NCBI RefSeq assembly: GCF_026241135.1
Contig: NZ_JAPFGA010000014.1
Coordinates: 62,001 to 126,000 of the forward strand
DNA length: 64,000 nucleotides
Direction of reading: 5' to 3'
DNA from: Galbibacter kalidii
Lineage (GTDB): Bacteria; Bacteroidota; Bacteroidia; Flavobacteriales; Flavobacteriaceae
The notes beneath the pieces are model-generated. The model saw nothing but the letters and a program-made list of their open reading frames with translations, made no database searches and was not told where the DNA came from. The translations under genes and the position numbers were made by a program. Below are positions 60,054 to 64,000 of the stretch, in pieces (positions within the stretch are counted from its first letter, which is position 1; every line of letters begins with the position of its first letter).

Positions 60054-62684
60054 TTATTTCAAACTAATCAATCGCTCTTTTAAGGTCGCTATCTTGGCGA
60101 TGGCATCTGTTTCTTTTTTCTTTTCTCCGGCTACTACCTTTTCCGGCGCGTTGTTTACAAAGCGCTCGTTGGAAAGTTTCTTTTGAACAGACTTCAAGAA
60201 ACCTTCGGTATAGCTCAGTTCTTCTTCAAGCTTCCCGATTTCTTCTTCAACATCTATCGCTCCGCTTACCGGAATGAAATATTCGTTGGATTTCACCCTG
60301 AAAGAAAGTGCGCCATCCACTTTTTCATCCACATAGGAAAGTTCATCAATATTCCCCATTTTTTTGATGATGGTATCAAAAACCGAATCGGCTTTTTCAT
60401 TGTTGATCAACGACAATGAAATTCCATTCTTAAAAGCAATATTTTTCTCCTTTCTGATGGTTCTTATTCCTGAAATCACTTCAGAAGCAAAATCGAAGTT
60501 TTTAATGATTTCAGTATCAAAATCGGTCTGAGAAGGCCATTTTGAAACAATCAAAGCATCTTCAGGAGTACGTTCTTCCATCAACTGCCATACTTCTTCA
60601 CTTAAAAACGGCATAAACGGATGCAACAACTTCAAATTATCTTCAAAAATAGCAATAACCTCCCTGTATGTTTTCTCATCTATCGGCTGCTGATAGGCTG
60701 GTTTTACCATTTCCAACAACCAAGAGCAGAAATCGTCCCAAACCAATTTGTATGTCGCCATCAAGGCATCGGAAATTCTGTATTTTGAATACTGATCCTC
60801 GATTTCCTTCAGCGTTTGTTGAAACTTGTTTTTATACCATTTGATTGCCGTTACGGCATATTCAGGCTGCTCGATATCGGCCATTTCCCATCCTTTGACC
60901 AAACGGAAAGCATTCCATATTTTATTAGAGAAACTCTTTCCTTGCTGACATAAAGCTTCGTCAAACAACAAATCGTTTCCGGCGGCAGAACTCAACAACA
61001 AACCTACGCGAACTCCATCAGCACCATATTCTTCTATCAATTTCAAGGCGTTCGGGGAATTTCCTAAGGATTTTGACATTTTCCGACGTTGTTTGTCACG
61101 CACCAAACCGGTAAGGTATACATTGCTGAACGGTTTTTTTCCTCGGAATTCATATCCGGCAAAAATCATTCTCGCCACCCAGAAAAACAGAATATCAGGT
61201 CCGGTAACAAGGTCGTTGGTCGGATAATAGTATTCAATTTCTTTGTTTTCAGGTTCCAAAATCCCGTTGAAAACACTGATAGGCCACAACCAAGAAGAAA
61301 ACCAGGTGTCCAGGGAATCATTGTCTTGTTGAAGATCGGCTGTTGTAAGCGCTTCATTTCCAGATTGCTTTTTCGCCTTTGCAAGCGCTTCATCAGCATT
61401 TTCAGCAACAACAAAATCTTTTTCCCCATCGCCGTAATAGTAGGCCGGGATTTGGTGTCCCCACCACAATTGGCGTGAAATATTCCAATCCCTGATATTT
61501 TCCAACCAATGGCGATAGGTGTTTTCAAATTTTGACGGGAACAGTTTGATCTCCTTAGTATCCAACACTGCTTCCAGTGCCGGTTTTACCAATTCTTCCA
61601 TTTTCAGGAACCACTGATCGGACAAACGAGGTTCGATAATCGCTTTCGTACGTTCGGAAGTTCCTACTTTATTCACATGATCTTCAGTTTTCACCAAAAA
61701 TCCTTTTTCTTCCAATTCTTTAACAATCTCTTTTCGAACCACAAACCTGTCTTTTCCTTCGTAATGAAGTCCGTTACTGTTCAAAGTAGCATCTTCATTA
61801 AAAATATCGATGACTTCAAGCTTGTGCTTATCCCCTAAATTCTTATCGTTTTCATCGTGTGCAGGTGTCACTTTCAAACAACCGGTACCAAATTCAACAT
61901 CTACATATTCATCTTCAATAATAGGAATGGCACGGTTTGCCAAGGGAACAATGGCTTTTTTTCCTTTCAAATGTTTATATCGTTCATCATTGGGATTGAT
62001 ACAAATTGCAGTATCTCCCAAAATGGTCTCCGGCCTTGTCGTAGCGATGGTCACTTTTTCATCACTTCCTTCAATGGCGTAGGATAAATAATACAATTGT
62101 CCCTGACGCTCTTCATAAATCACTTCTTCATCAGAAAGGGTGGTTTTTGCTTCCGGATCCCAATTGACCATGCGATAACCGCGATAAATCATCCCTTTTT
62201 CGTAGAGATCGACAAAAACCTTGATCACCGATGCTGACATATCGTCATCCATGGTGAATTTTGTGCGATCCCAATCGCATGAACACCCCAATTTCTTTAA
62301 TTGTTCCAGGATCACACCTCCGTATTCGTGTGTCCAGTCCCAGGCGTGTTTCAAAAACTCTTCACGGGTGAGGTCTGATTTCTCGATCCCCTCTGCTTTT
62401 AATTTTGCCACCACTTTTGCTTCTGTGGCAATCGCCGCATGGTCGGTGCCCGGCACCCAACAAGCATTATAGCCGTTAAGGCGCGCCCTTCTTATCAGCA
62501 CATCCTGGAGAGTATTGTTCATCATATGCCCCATATGCAGTACTCCGGTGACGTTTGGTGGCGGAATTACTATGGAATACGGTTCTCTTTCGTCCGGTTC
62601 AGAACGAAAAAAACCGTGCTTCATCCAATAGTCATACCACTTGTTTTCAACCGATTTTGCATCATATTTTGACGGAATATCCAT
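60054..62684 (-). CDS. valS: valyl-tRNA synthetase
   Basis: Class I synthetase charging tRNA-Val, about 876 residues from the Met at 62684 ([20 protein letters not shown]). The HIGH motif appears as [18 protein letters not shown] as [10 protein letters not shown], and the editing domain as [14 protein letters not shown]. The C-terminal coiled coil ([19 protein letters not shown]) is present. Length and domains are complete. It is single on the minus strand behind a TACTTTTG -7 element. Confidence 0.98.
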   Translation of the reverse strand: MDIPSKYDAKSVENKWYDYWMKHGFFRSEPDEREPYSIVIPPPNVTGVLHMGHMMNNTLQDVLIRRARLNGYNACWVPGTDHAAIATEAKVVAKLKAEGIEKSDLTREEFLKHAWDWTHEYGGVILEQLKKLGCSCDWDRTKFTMDDDMSASVIKVFVDLYEKGMIYRGYRMVNWDPEAKTTLSDEEVIYEERQGQLYYLSYAIEGSDEKVTIATTRPETILGDTAICINPNDERYKHLKGKKAIVPLANRAIPIIEDEYVDVEFGTGCLKVTPAHDENDKNLGDKHKLEVIDIFNEDATLNSNGLHYEGKDRFVVRKEIVKELEEKGFLVKTEDHVNKVGTSERTKAIIEPRLSDQWFLKMEELVKPALEAVLDTKEIKLFPSKFENTYRHWLENIRDWNISRQLWWGHQIPAYYYGDGEKDFVVAENADEALAKAKKQSGNEALTTADLQQDNDSLDTWFSSWLWPISVFNGILEPENKEIEYYYPTNDLVTGPDILFFWVARMIFAGYEFRGKKPFSNVYLTGLVRDKQRRKMSKSLGNSPNALKLIEEYGADGVRVGLLLSSAAGNDLLFDEALCQQGKSFSNKIWNAFRLVKGWEMADIEQPEYAVTAIKWYKNKFQQTLKEIEDQYSKYRISDALMATYKLVWDDFCSWLLEMVKPAYQQPIDEKTYREVIAIFEDNLKLLHPFMPFLSEEVWQLMEERTPEDALIVSKWPSQTDFDTEIIKNFDFASEVISGIRTIRKEKNIAFKNGISLSLINNEKADSVFDTIIKKMGNIDELSYVDEKVDGALSFRVKSNEYFIPVSGAIDVEEEIGKLEEELSYTEGFLKSVQKKLSNERFVNNAPEKVVAGEKKKETDAIAKIATLKERLISLK

Positions 62685-62714
62685 ATTTTGGAACACTTTT
62701 TGGGATTAAGACTG

Positions 62715-62722
62715 CAAAAGTA
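62715..62722 (-). promoter_or_regulatory. -7 promoter element of valS
   Basis: On the minus strand TACTTTTG matches TAnnTTTG, 31 bp before the valS start. A -33 TTG is not clear. Confidence 0.5.
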
Positions 62723-62758
62723 GCTATATCCGCAGGATTATAAAAGAAAAGAATAAAT

Positions 62759-62789
62759 TTTGCGGGTTGATCAAAAGTAATTAAATTTG
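62759..62789 (+). promoter_or_regulatory. promoter of the DUF1573 gene
   Basis: TTTG (62759-62762), a 19-bp spacer, and TAAATTTG (62782-62789) form a full consensus promoter, 20 bp before the start codon at 62809. Confidence 0.65.
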
Positions 62790-62808
62790 ATATTCACTTA
62801 AATCTAAA

Positions 62809-63198
62809 ATGATGAAAAAATTACTAATGCTTTTGTTTGTCGGAGTTATTGGCTTTGCAGCTACAGCTCAGGACAATACAGCGAAAATAGAGTTTAAAAG
62901 CAACGTGATCGATTACGGTGAAATCACTCGAGGAAGTGATGGCGTACGTATTTTTAAATTTACAAATACAGGTGACGCTCCTTTGGTTATTTCCAATGTT
63001 CGTTCCAGCTGTGGATGTACTATTCCAAAAAAACCCGATGCTCCCATTGCACCAGGAGCCATCGGAGAAATCGAAGTGAAATACGACACTAAACGCGTAG
63101 GTCCGATTAGAAAGACCATTACGGTAGAATCTAACGCAGACACACCTACAATTGCGTTAAAAATCAAAGGAACCGTACTGGCTAATTCAGGAAAATAA
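62809..63198 (+). CDS. secreted DUF1573 protein
   Basis: A 129-residue protein with a signal peptide (MMKKLLMLLFVGVIGFAATAQ) and one DUF1573 Ig-like domain. The family motif VRSSCGCTIPKKPDAPIAPG and the IEVKYDTKRVGP strand are present. It is predicted periplasmic or surface-exposed. Function is unknown; relatives are very common in Bacteroidota and often tandem. It is single, divergent from valS, and ends at a terminator. Confidence 0.92.
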   Translation: MMKKLLMLLFVGVIGFAATAQDNTAKIEFKSNVIDYGEITRGSDGVRIFKFTNTGDAPLVISNVRSSCGCTIPKKPDAPIAPGAIGEIEVKYDTKRVGPIRKTITVESNADTPTIALKIKGTVLANSGK

Positions 63199-63219
63199 TT
63201 ATTATTTAAATTTATATTG

Positions 63220-63254
63220 AAAATCGGCTTTTCTTGCGAAAAGCCGATTTTTTT
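63220..63254. terminator. bidirectional terminator
   Basis: AAATCGGCTTTT (63221-63232) pairs with AAAAGCCGATTT (63239-63250), with a T-run on the plus strand and an A-run upstream. It serves the DUF1573 gene and the convergent aspartic-protease-like gene. Confidence 0.8.
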
Positions 63255-64000
63255 ACAGCACTTTTTTCAAAACAAAGGAGAATTTCAGCTCAGAACCCGA
63301 TCTGTCGACCGTAAGGTATATCTTTTCCCCCGCTTTTTTATTGATCATTCCCCTGACCTCCTGTAAACTATACCTGTAAACATTCCTGTTGTTTACTTCT
63401 ACAATAACATCTCCTTCTTTCAAGCCTACTTTGTGGGCCGGACTACCTTCCCTGATCTCTGCGATTTCCAATGCTGGATGTAATTCTAAATGAAATTGCT
63501 CGCTCGCCAATATTTTGATTCTGTTATCGGCACTATTATCTTTTACCCCTCTGTCTATCCCTCCTGCTAATGCTTTTACCACTCTCAGTCCATTGTGTTG
63601 TAGTTCGATACCACTCATATTATATTTAAACGGATCTTTATAGCTTGAATTTTTCTTAAAAGTGATCTTATTGTTCGGATAATCCAATATCAAATTAAAC
63701 CTTCTCAATATCTCTGAGCCCAATGAGCCATTTCGGTCCCTCATTGAGTTAATATATTGTAAAGCGAGCGAATCGGGATAGGCCACTTTAGCCCCTTCCA
63801 TCTCAAGACCAGCTATAATAAAATTCTTTACCCGAGCCCGCTTTCCGTGAATGCGCCCACTGAGTCCGAACCCCAGAAAATCATCAAAAAAATGGGCGGG
63901 CTCTACGATTTCCTGTTCCTTGTTCTCAAACAACCATAAGGCATCACTACTCCCGGTATCCAACAATAGCTTCACCCCAACCCATTTGTTTGTTGAAAAT
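63253..64000 (-). CDS. retropepsin-like aspartic protease with PDZ domain, partial
   Basis: The N-terminal part lies beyond the right edge. The frame is open at position 64000 (FSTNKWVGVKLLLDTGSSDALW), so the internal GTG at 63975 is not a real start. The active-site motif LLLDTGSSDALW matches single-lobe retropepsin-like enzymes; ALQYINSMRDRNGSLGSEIL and FNLILDYPNNKITF are further family segments. The PDZ domain follows (AEIREGSPAHKVGLKEGDVI). This protease-PDZ arrangement is typical of Bacteroidota. The C-terminus is complete. Confidence 0.88.
   Translation of the reverse strand, partial: FSTNKWVGVKLLLDTGSSDALWLFENKEQEIVEPAHFFDDFLGFGLSGRIHGKRARVKNFIIAGLEMEGAKVAYPDSLALQYINSMRDRNGSLGSEILRRFNLILDYPNNKITFKKNSSYKDPFKYNMSGIELQHNGLRVVKALAGGIDRGVKDNSADNRIKILASEQFHLELHPALEIAEIREGSPAHKVGLKEGDVIVEVNNRNVYRYSLQEVRGMINKKAGEKIYLTVDRSGSELKFSFVLKKVL

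Noticed and set aside
1-64000. CRISPR array, prophage, integron or rRNA operon
   Set aside because: No regularly spaced direct repeats, phage structural genes, integrase or rRNA sequence were found; all repeats seen are scattered palindromes.

Overview
The window comes from a Flavobacteriaceae-like genome (phylum Bacteroidota). The evidence is a low-GC sequence, house-keeping promoters of the TTG-N19/20-TAnnTTTG type, a type IX secretion C-terminal sorting domain, lipoproteins with acidic residues after the lipobox cysteine, two HTTM proteins, DUF4286, a TonB-dependent receptor with a carboxypeptidase-like N-terminal domain, and the ribF-HTTM-serS gene order. There is no rRNA operon, prophage or CRISPR array. 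One intact tRNA (Leu, CAA) is present.

Layout. 1-5.4 kb: a leftward surface operon, DUF4856 lipoprotein > imelysin-like lipoprotein > HTTM membrane protein > TonB-dependent receptor (cut by the left edge), probably for metal or iron acquisition. 5.4-8.9 kb: palindromic intergenic DNA, an ArsC-like protein without its catalytic cysteine, ArsR, a TM2 protein, a phosphoglycerate dehydrogenase-like enzyme and an unknown protein. 9-17.4 kb: leftward house-keeping genes (mgtE, rsmA, a DUF4286 protein, a TPR protein, serS, an HTTM protein, ribF). 17.7-22.3 kb: a large secreted metalloprotease and a lipoprotein. 22.3-24.6 kb: pth, rplY, prs. 24.77-25.26 kb: a tRNA-Leu locus split by a GIY-YIG endonuclease gene. 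25.3-28.8 kb: KDG kinase and KDPG aldolase, a small protein, DUF1328 and fabD. 28.9-33 kb: a secreted carboxylesterase and a second TonB-dependent receptor.

33-41 kb is an accessory and partly decaying region. It holds a transposase remnant, a three-gene operon (unknown secreted protein, DUF4386, NmrA-like), an outer-membrane-type protein, an AraC regulator, broken DUF4386 and Crp/Fnr genes, and an ECF42-type sigma factor with its DGPF/YCII partner. Three copies of one conserved unit (inverted repeat plus an ECF-like promoter) are scattered through it. 41-50.4 kb: an ECF sigma factor with an overlapping small gene, a UbiA-like protein, gcvP, a ketosynthase III/methyltransferase/glycosyltransferase cluster and a PafA-like phosphatase. 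50.4-54.3 kb: MlaE/MlaF-like transporter genes, then an overlapping trio of an Lgt-like protein, a radical SAM protein of the MJ0619/Tes family and a 69-residue membrane protein. 54.3-64 kb: birA, rsfS, ftsH, a LUD protein, cdsA, psd, an ACBP, valS, a DUF1573 protein, and a retropepsin/PDZ protein cut by the right edge.

The best candidates for undescribed biology are the GIY-YIG element inside the tRNA-Leu gene, which keeps an intact tRNA behind the endonuclease under the old tRNA promoter; the Lgt-like/Tes-like radical SAM operon; and the repeated ECF-like promoter units. Several families of intergenic palindromes are also described, one with a compensatory stem change between its two copies.
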